Below, in pieces: positions 27,048 to 34,220 of a stretch of 64,000 nt of DNA (the first letter of the stretch is position 1; every line of letters begins with the position of its first letter). The stretch spans positions 1 through 64,000 of the forward strand of contig NZ_JAFKOK010000001.1 in NCBI RefSeq assembly GCF_017303295.1. The letters run 5' to 3'. The notes beneath the pieces were generated by a model. That model saw nothing but the letters and a program-made list of their open reading frames with translations. It ran no database searches and had not been told where the DNA came from. A program made the translations under genes and the position numbers. This stretch comes from Rhodobacter sp. NTK016B. Lineage in GTDB: Bacteria > Pseudomonadota > Alphaproteobacteria > Rhodobacterales > Rhodobacteraceae.

Positions 27048-27673
27048 CAATAGTGTTCCGATGCAAGTTCGAACCGTTTGGCGGCCTGATGCGCCGGATC
27101 GTGGACCTTGATGGTGATAACCTCGAAACAGCTCCGGTTGGTGCGATGAACGCTGCAATCGTTTGTGTCGCAGTGTTCCAGCACCGCCAGCACGCCATAA
27201 TCGTCGGCCATAGCGCGCAGAACGCCCAGCATCACATGCCCCAGCCCCGGCCAGCCCGGCCCACACGTGAGCGCAAAACTGTCTTCGGCATTGCAGGTGA
27301 TCGACAGGACCGGCATTTCCAGATCGGGGACAGCGAGAACGCTTCGGCCCTGCAATTCATCGAGCGAATAGAGGAAGTCGGTGAAAGTCATACCGCCGAA
27401 GCGCAACAGACGGCGCAGCGGATTCATCCTTTCACTGGAAACCAGATATGTGCCCAGATCTTCGAGCAGTGAATCCACCGGGCGGCGCAGCGTGTCGCCC
27501 GCCGCGGCGAGGATTTCCTGCGTCCAGCTGCCGTCATAGCGGTTCATCGATTCGAACCCGTCGGGATCGAGCCGATGGACCAGACCTGCGCTGAGCAGAA
27601 CCTCGTTCCAGGTCTCCTGACCGAACGAATCGCAGATGAAGTTCTGCAAGGCCTTGTTTATCAATCCGTGCAT
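27047..27673 (-). CDS. H-NOX-like (haem NO-binding) sensor, probably atypical
   Basis: 208 residues. The start MHGLINKALQNFICDSFGQE matches the H-NOX N-terminus. WNEVLLSAGL, LGTYLVSSERMNPLRRLL, FGGMTFTDFLYSLDEL, and GHVMLGVLRAMADDYG keep the fold's order. By hand alignment the proximal haem ligand position (His102 in the Thermoanaerobacter protein) is Tyr102 here, and the Y-x-S-x-R haem-propionate motif is replaced by F133-A-L-T-C137. Haem binding is therefore uncertain or unusual. It is translationally coupled to the diguanylate cyclase, its expected partner. The ATG at 27673 is chosen because it opens the conserved N-terminus. Confidence 0.82.
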   Translation of the reverse strand: MHGLINKALQNFICDSFGQETWNEVLLSAGLVHRLDPDGFESMNRYDGSWTQEILAAAGDTLRRPVDSLLEDLGTYLVSSERMNPLRRLLRFGGMTFTDFLYSLDELQGRSVLAVPDLEMPVLSITCNAEDSFALTCGPGWPGLGHVMLGVLRAMADDYGVLAVLEHCDTNDCSVHRTNRSCFEVITIKVHDPAHQAAKRFELASEHY

Positions 27674-27766
27674 CGCCGCCGCCTGTGGTGCCCCGTGAGC
27701 GGAGCTTGGCGGCAAACTGCTAACAAATTGCAAACGCAAGCGGGCACGCGGGATAGGGCGTCCCCG

Positions 27767-28459
27767 TCAGGCGAGCGCCAGAAGCTCGGGCAGATGACCG
27801 ATATCGGGACGCACAGCGTCGGCGAGATCTTCCAGATCGGCCTCGGTCGCGACGCCCGTGAGAACGGCGAGCGTGCGCATCCCTGCCGCGCGTCCGGCCA
27901 GCAAATCGTGACGCGAATCCCCGACCATCAGGATCTCGTCGGGCCTCAGCCCGCAATGCTCGGCGAAGGCCAGCAACATGCCGGGCGCGGGCTTGCCGCC
28001 ATGGCCCGAATCGAAGCCCGCGATCAGATCGAAGAGATCCGCTTCGGCCGCAAGATGACGGCGGGCGACGGCCTCGTAATCATTGGTGGCGACGCCCAGA
28101 CGCAGCCCCGACGCGCGCAGACGGGCCAGAAGCGGGCGCAACGGCACCGCCGGGACAAGCGGCGCCTCGGCGGCGGCGCCCGAGACCAGCGCCGACAGCG
28201 CCGTGCGGCTCATCCGCGCGTAAGGGGCGAGCAGATCGACCACCTCGTCGCCGGTGCCGGCAATCACCGGCGAGGCCGGGTCAAAGCGCCTTGAGGCCAG
28301 ATCGAAGCGCAGCACCTCGGCCATGGCTTGCGCGCGGGCTGGATCCTCGCCCGCGAGACGGTTCAGAAGATCACGCGCCCAATTGCCCCAGGTCGCCTGA
28401 AAGTCGAACAGCGTGCCATCCTTGTCGAACAGAATCCCGCGCAGGCCCTGCATCGTCAT
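27767..28459 (-). CDS. HAD-IA hydrolase, phosphoglycolate-phosphatase-like
   Basis: 230 residues with the four HAD motifs: ILFDKDGTLFDF (nucleophile and acid Asp), LGVATNDYEA (motif II), GGKPAPGM (motif III Lys), and LMVGDSRHDLLAGRAAG (motif IV). The cap is helical, class C1. It probably dephosphorylates a small sugar phosphate such as phosphoglycolate, but the substrate cannot be fixed. The ATG at 28459 overlaps the stop of the DUF3572 gene by four bases (ATGA). Confidence 0.88.
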   Translation of the reverse strand: MTMQGLRGILFDKDGTLFDFQATWGNWARDLLNRLAGEDPARAQAMAEVLRFDLASRRFDPASPVIAGTGDEVVDLLAPYARMSRTALSALVSGAAAEAPLVPAVPLRPLLARLRASGLRLGVATNDYEAVARRHLAAEADLFDLIAGFDSGHGGKPAPGMLLAFAEHCGLRPDEILMVGDSRHDLLAGRAAGMRTLAVLTGVATEADLEDLADAVRPDIGHLPELLALA

Positions 28460-28740
28460 GTCCAATGCACCTGTTCGCCGCCCGGCAGAGCGGCACGCGC
28501 CTGCCCCGGGGTTTCCGGCGGCACGCCCAGATCGGTACAGGCATCGAGCAACTGGCGCTCATCGCTCATCAGGAACTCGATCACGGCCAGAAGGAAGCCG
28601 GGATCGGTCATCCGCTCGCGCAAATTCGACGGCGATTCGCCCGACCAGGCGAGGAAAGCGGAAATCCGCGCATGGTCTTCGGCCAACCAGCCCAGAACCC
28701 GCGCGGCGAAAGCCTCGGCGGCCTCTTGCGATGACAACAT
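28456..28740 (-). CDS. DUF3572 family protein
   Basis: 94 residues, all-helical and acidic, with AAEAFAARVLGWLAEDHARI and FLAWSGESPSNLRERM, which define the small DUF3572 family of alphaproteobacteria. No function is known. It is often found beside the PleD or DivK genes in this group; here pleD is divergent, with 152 bp between the starts. It is followed by the HAD hydrolase with an ATGA overlap. Confidence 0.85.
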   Translation of the reverse strand: MLSSQEAAEAFAARVLGWLAEDHARISAFLAWSGESPSNLRERMTDPGFLLAVIEFLMSDERQLLDACTDLGVPPETPGQARAALPGGEQVHWT

Positions 28741-28892
28741 TCTTCGCCGCCCCCCGGTTTCTGAAAGGTTTCGTTAACTAATCGATGTGCATTCTGATTA
28801 GCGTTCGCGGTGGATTGGGTTCAAGCGAAATCCCGTCACGCGCGGAGGCACAAAGAGCCAAGCGAGGCATAATAAAAAGAGCGGTACATGAG

Positions 28893-30281
28893 ATGAACGG
28901 ATGCATTCTTATTGTTGATGATCTCGCAACAAACCGGATCATCCTCAAGGTCAAGCTCAACGCGGCTTGCTATCAGACCCTTCAGGCCTCGACCGGGGCC
29001 GAAGCGTTGCGGCTTGCGCGCGAAAAGCAACCAAAACTGATCATGCTGGACATGGTCCTGCGCGATATTCCGGGCCTCGATGTCTGCCGCCAGCTTCGCG
29101 CCGATCCGGCCACACGGCATATCCCCATCGTCATCGTGACCTCGGCCCGGGACCGGGTGAGCCGTATTGCCGCGCTTGAAGCAGGGGCCGACGAATACCT
29201 CACCAAGCCGCTCAACGACGTGGTGCTGCTGGCGCGTATCCGGTCGATCATGCGTGCGCGTCAGAACGAGACCGAGTTGCAACTCCGGCTGGAAACCTGG
29301 GGCGAATTCGACCTGAGCGAGGGCGACACACCCTTCGTGCTGCCCGGCCGCGTCAGCCTGATCGCCGCGGACAAAGCGACCGCCGAGCGATGGCAAACAT
29401 CACTGATCCCCTATGTGAGCGAGCAACTCGAATTCCTGTCGCCAGCGGAGGCGCTGGCGCCAATGGCCGATGGGCCGGTGCCGGACCTTTACCTAATTGC
29501 CGAGAATCTCGGCGCGTTCGGGTCCGGTCAGCGGCTGGTCGCGGATCTGCGGACGCGCCCGGCCAGCCGCCACGCGGCGATGGCGCTGGTCTTGCAGCGC
29601 GCCGATCCCGACGCGGCGGCGATGGCGCTGGATTTCGGCGCGACCGACCTGCTGAATGACCCGTTCGATCCGCAGGAAACCGCGCTCAGAATCGCGATGC
29701 ATGTCAGCCGCAAGCAGCGCGCCGACAAGCTGCGTCGCGCGGTCAGCGACGGGCTGCGGCTGGCGGTGACGGATGCGCTGACCGGGCTCTACAATCGCCG
29801 CTACGCGCTGTCCTATCTCGACCGGCTGGCGCTGCGCGCCCGCGAAAGCGGCAAGCGCTTCGCGGTGATGGTGCTTGATCTCGACCGCTTCAAGACGGTG
29901 AACGATACGCTCGGCCATGCGGCGGGCGACCGGGTGCTCGAAATCGTCGCCCAGCGTTTGCGGGAGAATCTGCGCCCCAGCGACCTGATCGCGCGGATCG
30001 GCGGCGAGGAGTTTCTTGTGGCGCTGCCCGATGTCACGTTCGAGGCCGCGCGCAAGACTGCAGAGCGCCTGTGCCGGGCGGTCGGCGCGGACCCGGTGCA
30101 AATGTCGGGCCCGCATGAACCGGTGGACATCACGATCTCGGTGGGGCTGGCCATGGGCCCCAGCCTTGCCGCGCATGACAATGCCGAGATCGGGCGCGAG
30201 ACGCTCGCACGCGCGGATGCCGCATTGCTGGCGGCCAAGACCGACGGTCGCAATCAGGTGACGATCGGCAGCGCGGCCTGA
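28893..30281 (+). CDS. pleD: PleD-type response regulator diguanylate cyclase
   Basis: 462 residues: REC1 (about 1-120) with D9-D10, phospho-acceptor D53, T83 and K105; REC2 (about 150-275), which lacks a full acidic pocket, as is usual for the PleD adaptor; then GGDEF (about 290-455) with FAVMVLDLDRFKTVNDTLGH, the active loop G370GEEF374 and the RPSD inhibition site at 361-364. It should dimerise on phosphorylation and make c-di-GMP, driving the motile-to-sessile switch. Reading is open upstream, but the ATG at 28893 fits the family's start. It ends at a strong terminator. Confidence 0.93.
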   Translation: MNGCILIVDDLATNRIILKVKLNAACYQTLQASTGAEALRLAREKQPKLIMLDMVLRDIPGLDVCRQLRADPATRHIPIVIVTSARDRVSRIAALEAGADEYLTKPLNDVVLLARIRSIMRARQNETELQLRLETWGEFDLSEGDTPFVLPGRVSLIAADKATAERWQTSLIPYVSEQLEFLSPAEALAPMADGPVPDLYLIAENLGAFGSGQRLVADLRTRPASRHAAMALVLQRADPDAAAMALDFGATDLLNDPFDPQETALRIAMHVSRKQRADKLRRAVSDGLRLAVTDALTGLYNRRYALSYLDRLALRARESGKRFAVMVLDLDRFKTVNDTLGHAAGDRVLEIVAQRLRENLRPSDLIARIGGEEFLVALPDVTFEAARKTAERLCRAVGADPVQMSGPHEPVDITISVGLAMGPSLAAHDNAEIGRETLARADAALLAAKTDGRNQVTIGSAA

Positions 30282-30287
30282 ACGGCA

Positions 30288-30312
30288 AAAGGGGCACCGA
30301 TTGTGCCCCTTT
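30288..30312. terminator. Bidirectional terminator between pleD and the metal-sensor gene
   Basis: AAAGGGGCAC (30288-30297) pairs perfectly with GTGCCCCTTT (30303-30312) around a 5-base loop, with A and T tails on both sides. It separates converging transcripts. Confidence 0.85.
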
Positions 30313-30342
30313 GCTTATCGAACGCAGCGATGCGCCCCTTCC

Positions 30343-30864
30343 TCAATCGTCGTCGTCATCCCGGTGATGGCGATTTTCCCAGATCTCGCTCAGGCGTTCG
30401 GCCATCGCCTGCCGCTCGGCCGGGCTCAGCGCTTCGAGCTGATGCGTGAAGGCAGCGTTTGCAGCGCCGAGCCGCTCTTCGATCATCGCCCGGTCGCCAT
30501 CGAGCAACGCCACGAACGCTCCGGCGTCGAACGGCTCGCTGCGCAGCGCGGCGAGGATCCGCTCGTTGAGCTGACGACTGCGGGCGCGGCGTTCCTCACG
30601 GCTCAGACGTTCGCCACCAAAGCCGTGTTCACGCGCGGCTTCCCGCATCTCGCTGCGCATCGTGCCGGGCATGGCCCGCCACATCGCGCGCATATCGACT
30701 TGTCCGAACGACATCGACGGGGGCCTGTGGCGGATCGCCCCGCCCACCATCACGCCGATCACCAGCACGTTGACCATCACCGACACGATCAGCGCCAGTC
30801 TCATCCGGCGCAGCCGTTTTTCCGGCGGCAGCGGGCGCGGCGTGGGATTTTGCGAGTCACTCAT
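30343..30864 (-). CDS. Periplasmic heavy-metal-sensor-like (ZraP/CnrX-type) protein
   Basis: 173 residues with one N-terminal transmembrane helix (about 24-45, IVSVMVNVLVIGVMVGGA) and a helical periplasmic domain. The domain has the family's antiparallel helical hairpin (EERRARSRQLNERILAALRS) and ends in an acidic, His-containing tail (ENRHHRDDDDD) that could bind metal. It starts seven bases after the anti-sigma-like gene's stop. In many Rhodobacterales such a protein is encoded beside an ECF sigma factor, as here. Confidence 0.78.
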   Translation of the reverse strand: MSDSQNPTPRPLPPEKRLRRMRLALIVSVMVNVLVIGVMVGGAIRHRPPSMSFGQVDMRAMWRAMPGTMRSEMREAAREHGFGGERLSREERRARSRQLNERILAALRSEPFDAGAFVALLDGDRAMIEERLGAANAAFTHQLEALSPAERQAMAERLSEIWENRHHRDDDDD

Positions 30865-30871
30865 CGCGGCC

Positions 30872-31312
30872 TCAATCCGTTTCGCTGTCGAGCAGCGTCA
30901 AAAGTTCGGCCCCGGCAAAGTCCAGCCCGGTTCCATCCGTATTCCATGCCGAGGCACCGGCGGTAACGCTGGACGCGCCCTGCCAGAACGAGGTGACCAG
31001 ATCGGCGGTCGGCCCCGGCGCGGCAATGCCGATCCACAGCCCGGCAATCCCGGCAGCCCCCACCCCCGCAAGCGAAGGACCACCGCCGAAATCGGCCAGC
31101 ATCCCGCGCAGACGGATCAGCCAGCCGCTGACCGGACGCTCTGGCTGAGCGGCCAATGCGGCACCGAGCAGCCGGTCGCGGAACTGCGCGGGCAGCGGCT
31201 CGGGCGCGTCGTCGCGCGCCTCGGCGAACAGCGCGTCGAGCTCCGCTTCCAAGCGGGCATCGAGCGGCATGTCGAACGGATCCTTGCTGTTCCTGTCTCG
31301 ATCATCACTCAT
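30872..31312 (-). CDS. Probable membrane anti-sigma factor
   Basis: 146 residues. An acidic N-terminal part includes LEAELDALFAEARDDAPEPL. A single weak transmembrane stretch lies near residues 80-100 (GVGAAGIAGLWIGIAAPG), followed by a short periplasmic end. Its ATG overlaps the stop of the ECF sigma gene by four bases, the classical place for a cognate anti-sigma factor. I see no zinc-binding HxxxCxxC motif. The call rests on context and topology, not on a domain match. Confidence 0.65.
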   Translation of the reverse strand: MSDDRDRNSKDPFDMPLDARLEAELDALFAEARDDAPEPLPAQFRDRLLGAALAAQPERPVSGWLIRLRGMLADFGGGPSLAGVGAAGIAGLWIGIAAPGPTADLVTSFWQGASSVTAGASAWNTDGTGLDFAGAELLTLLDSETD

Positions 31313-31908
31313 CGGTCATACCCCAGTTCATCCCGCCGCCCGGCCAGTAGCTGAGCAAGGCGACGTTTTCCGCGCGCAATCAGGCTTTCGACGGCCTCGA
31401 CCCCGATCCCCATCGCCGCACCGATCTCGGGATTGGTCAACCCTTCGAGATGGCGCAGCACCACCGCGACGCGCTGCCGGTCTGGCAATTGCCCCAGAGC
31501 GGCGTCCAGTGCCTGCCGGCGGTCGGCTTCGATCATGCCCTCGGCCACGCCCGGTGTCGGATCGTCGGGCTCGGGGATGTCGTCGAGCGCCACGCCACGC
31601 CGCTTGCGCAGCCGGTCGGTCGCCAGATTGGCCGTCACGCGGTGCAGCCATGTCGAGGGCTTGGCACCGCCCGCCTGCCATTTCGGCGCGATCTGCCACA
31701 GGCGCAGCATGGCTTCCTGCGTGACGTCCTCGGCCTCGGCCTGATCCTGCAAGAGCCGGTAAGCGAGCCGCAGCACGCGCGGCGCCAGCCGATCCAGCAG
31801 CATCCGCGCCGCCGACGGATCGCCGTCGGCGTAACGAGCCAGAAGCGCGTCGTCGCTCAGGCCGTCGAGACCTGTTTCACCGGATCCCGTGCTTTGGGAC
31901 GAGGTCAT
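31309..31908 (-). CDS. RNA polymerase ECF sigma factor
   Basis: 199 residues. The region 2 motif is LAYRLLQDQAEAEDVTQEAM with LRLWQ, region 2.4 includes WLHRVTANLATDRLRKRR, and region 4 includes LPDRQRVAVVLRHLEGLTN with ESLIARGKRRLAQLL. It would direct RNA polymerase to a stress regulon when the downstream membrane protein releases it. Reading continues upstream to 32034; the ATG at 31908 is chosen for the family's length, with 31932 as an alternative. Order on the minus strand: EF-hand gene, sigma, anti-sigma-like, metal sensor-like. Confidence 0.88.
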   Translation of the reverse strand: MTSSQSTGSGETGLDGLSDDALLARYADGDPSAARMLLDRLAPRVLRLAYRLLQDQAEAEDVTQEAMLRLWQIAPKWQAGGAKPSTWLHRVTANLATDRLRKRRGVALDDIPEPDDPTPGVAEGMIEADRRQALDAALGQLPDRQRVAVVLRHLEGLTNPEIGAAMGIGVEAVESLIARGKRRLAQLLAGRRDELGYDR

Positions 31909-32039
31909 GCTGGCTGTCGTATCCCGTGGCATCAGAGGTCGAAGCTTGGCCGACAAGCGCGGCCCTGACAATGGGTTGGCCCGGACGCCGCCTGTCGCGA
32001 TCATCCCAACGGGTAGCGCCCGGGCCGGGCTCATGCAAC

Positions 32040-32708
32040 TCAGTTCCGACCGGGACGCTGCGCCATCCAGTTCAGCATTTCCTGGACATAGGCCAGCTCG
32101 TCGGGGCTGATCTCGCCATTGCGGTCGGCGTCGAGGCGGGCAAAGCCCATCATGCCGCGATCCCCGCCCATGCGATCCCCGCGCATCGGCCGGTCTCCCA
32201 TCGGACCGTCGCCCCGGCCATCGGCCATGCGGCCCTCGCCCCGGCGGTCATGATCCCAGCGCCCGCCGCGATCATCACGGTCGCCACGCTCGTGGTCCCA
32301 GCGGCCATGATGCCCGCGCATCCCGTAGCCGCCGTCGTGGTCGCGCATCATGCCGAAGCGCCCGCCCATCCGGCGCTCACCGCGCATCGCACCGCGCTCA
32401 TCGGCCATCGCGGTCATGCCCGCGATCATCTCGTCGCGGCTCAGCGCGCCATCGCCATCGGCGTCGGCGGCCTCGATCATCGCGTCGACGCGCGCCTCGA
32501 TCCGTTGCGCGCGCATCCCGTCACGCAGGGTGGCAGCGTAGGCCGTCCATTCCTCGGCGCTGATCGCGCCCGAGCCATCGGCATCGGCGGTCGCGAAATC
32601 CAGCACCGGCGGGTTGGGGCGCGCCGCAGAACCGGCGCTCTGGGCAAAGCCCGCGACCGGCAGGGCGGCCAGGATCAGGGCGACGGCTGTCAGGGTCTTG
32701 GTGTTCAT
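32040..32708 (-). CDS. Secreted EF-hand protein with Gly/Arg/Asp-rich middle
   Basis: 222 residues. A signal peptide (1-22, ending AGFAQ) is followed by EF-hand loops at DADGSGAISAEE (about 42), DADGDGALSRDE (about 84) and DADRNGEISPDE (about 195). A low-complexity block at about 105-185 repeats RGDRDD, RWDH and MRGDRMGG. It probably binds calcium in the periplasm. It lies 131 bp upstream of the sigma gene on the same strand, so it may belong to its regulon. The ribosome binding site AAAAGGAGAGCACT is strong. Confidence 0.82.
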   Translation of the reverse strand: MNTKTLTAVALILAALPVAGFAQSAGSAARPNPPVLDFATADADGSGAISAEEWTAYAATLRDGMRAQRIEARVDAMIEAADADGDGALSRDEMIAGMTAMADERGAMRGERRMGGRFGMMRDHDGGYGMRGHHGRWDHERGDRDDRGGRWDHDRRGEGRMADGRGDGPMGDRPMRGDRMGGDRGMMGFARLDADRNGEISPDELAYVQEMLNWMAQRPGRN

Positions 32709-32946
32709 AGTGCTCTCCTTTTAATCAGAGCGCCTTGCGAGGTTACGAGGCATCGCCAGCGCTTCGATACCTGTCTAACGGGCGGCTCCGGACATTCCGT
32801 CGCAGCCTTTCAGAGGTTTTTTGCGTAGAGCTGAACTTGACCTGCATCTTTGCATCGCCCATCTTTGCGGCATTCACACAAGACTCTGCCCGGTCGGGCG
32901 TCTGCGCCCGACCCCGTGACGCCGCAACGCGGCAGACAGGCCCGCT

Positions 32947-33345
32947 ATGACTATGACCGCCACAACGACCGAGACCGTCGACGACCGCCCGCTGGGCCCT
33001 GCCCTGCGTCGCGGCTGGATGCGTCGCTGCCCCCATTGCGGCACCGGACGGATCATGAAGGGCTATCTGAAGGTCGCCGACAGCTGCCCCGATTGCGGCG
33101 AGGATTTTCACCATCACCGCGCCGATGACGGCCCGGCCTATCTGACGATCCTTGTCGTCGGCAAGGTCATCATGGCGCTGTATCTGGCCGTGTTTCTGGC
33201 GTTCCGGCCCGAACCGTGGGTGATGATCGCGTTGTGCTGGGGCGTCGCACTGGCCATGGCGCTTTTCCTTCTGCCGCGCTTCAAGGGCGCGCTGGTCGCG
33301 CTGCAATGGTCGCGCCGGATGCACGGTTTCGGGGACCGCGTGTGA
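32947..33345 (+). CDS. DUF983 zinc-ribbon membrane protein
   Basis: 132 residues: a four-Cys zinc ribbon (RRCPHCGTGRIM and DSCPDCGEDFHH) followed by two transmembrane helices (about 65-85 and 92-110), the DUF983 architecture. Its role is unknown; relatives occur near ribonuclease or cytochrome oxidase genes. The NUDIX gene begins inside its stop codon (GTGA overlap), so the two are translated together. Confidence 0.88.
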   Translation: MTMTATTTETVDDRPLGPALRRGWMRRCPHCGTGRIMKGYLKVADSCPDCGEDFHHHRADDGPAYLTILVVGKVIMALYLAVFLAFRPEPWVMIALCWGVALAMALFLLPRFKGALVALQWSRRMHGFGDRV

Positions 33346-34061
33346 GCACTGACGCCCCGGCAATGACCCCGGCAAAGCCCGTCCAGAGCCCGCCGATCCG
33401 TGACGCCGCCACCATCGTTCTGGTGCGTGACGGCGATACGGCATCGCCGCGCGTTCTGATGGGTCAGCGGGGCGCCGGTGCGGCCTTCATGCCATCGAAA
33501 TACGTCTTTCCGGGCGGCGCCATCGATCCGGACGACCGCAAGATCACGCTGGCAGCGCCTTTGCCCGCCACGGAAATCGCTCGGCTTTCGCAACAGCCCG
33601 TCACCGAAACCTGCCCGCCGCCCGAGGCCATGGCCGCCGCCGCCGTGCGCGAGCTGTGGGAGGAATCGGGGCTCAGGCTGGGCCGCCCCGGCACGTGGGC
33701 CGGACCGGTGCCCGAAGACTGGATCGACTTTGCCGAGACCGGGCTGGTGCCTGCCGCCGATGGTCTGCGCTTCATCTTCCGCGCGGTGACCCCGCCGGGC
33801 CGCACGCGCCGTTTCGATGCGCGTTTCTTCCTTGCCCGGGCCGAGGATATCGTCGGCGATCTCGACGATTTCTCGCGTGCCACGGATGAGCTGAGCCACC
33901 TGCATTGGATCCCGCTGGCCGAGGCTCGGGCGCTGGATCTGCCCTTCATCACCGAAGTCGTGCTGGCTGAAGCCGAGGCTCTGGTGCTCGAAGGGCTGCA
34001 AGATTCCGTGCCGTTCTTCGACAATTCCTCGGGCGAATCCGTCTTTCGCAGGCTCGCCTGA
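33342..34061 (+). CDS. NUDIX hydrolase, NUDT7/NUDT19-like
   Basis: 239 residues. The NUDIX helix is AAAVRELWEESGLRLG (R-E-x2-E-E-x-G), preceded by the early FPGGAIDPDDR. The long insertion between them is typical of the CoA-diphosphatase-like NUDT7/NUDT19 branch. It would cut a nucleoside diphosphate linked to another group; CoA or NADH are possible substrates. The GTG at 33342 overlaps the DUF983 stop; an ATG at 33363 is an alternative start. Confidence 0.85.
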   Translation: MSTDAPAMTPAKPVQSPPIRDAATIVLVRDGDTASPRVLMGQRGAGAAFMPSKYVFPGGAIDPDDRKITLAAPLPATEIARLSQQPVTETCPPPEAMAAAAVRELWEESGLRLGRPGTWAGPVPEDWIDFAETGLVPAADGLRFIFRAVTPPGRTRRFDARFFLARAEDIVGDLDDFSRATDELSHLHWIPLAEARALDLPFITEVVLAEAEALVLEGLQDSVPFFDNSSGESVFRRLA

Positions 34062-34165
34062 CCCCCTGCGCGCGCGATGCGGGCGCAGGATCGGGACCGC
34101 TGCTTTACCGCTGCGTGTCAGTCAAGTATTTCAATCCCCTGACAAGCGGGTGAAGCCTCTTGCGC

Positions 34166-34200
34166 GAAACCCAAAGGCGCGAGAAAACCCTTTGGTTTTC
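34166..34200 (+). terminator. Hairpin upstream of the VWA gene, possible NUDIX terminator
   Basis: GAAACCCAAAGG (34166-34177) can pair with CCTTTGGTTTTC (34189-34200) with one mismatch around a 10-base loop, with T-rich sequence after it. It is 104 bp past the NUDIX stop and only 20 bp before the next ATG, so it might instead act in the leader of the VWA mRNA. Confidence 0.4.
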
Positions 34201-34220
34201 AACCTTCGGGATTTTTCACG

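Noticed and set aside
28741-28892. CtrA site in the pleD leader (GTTAAC near 28770)
   Set aside because: Only one TTAA-type half is present; the full TTAA-N7-TTAA pattern is missing.
32750-32830. ECF-type promoter (GGAAT and CGTTA elements) upstream of the EF-hand gene
   Set aside because: The two elements are only 13 bases apart, too close for the usual spacing of about 16-17.
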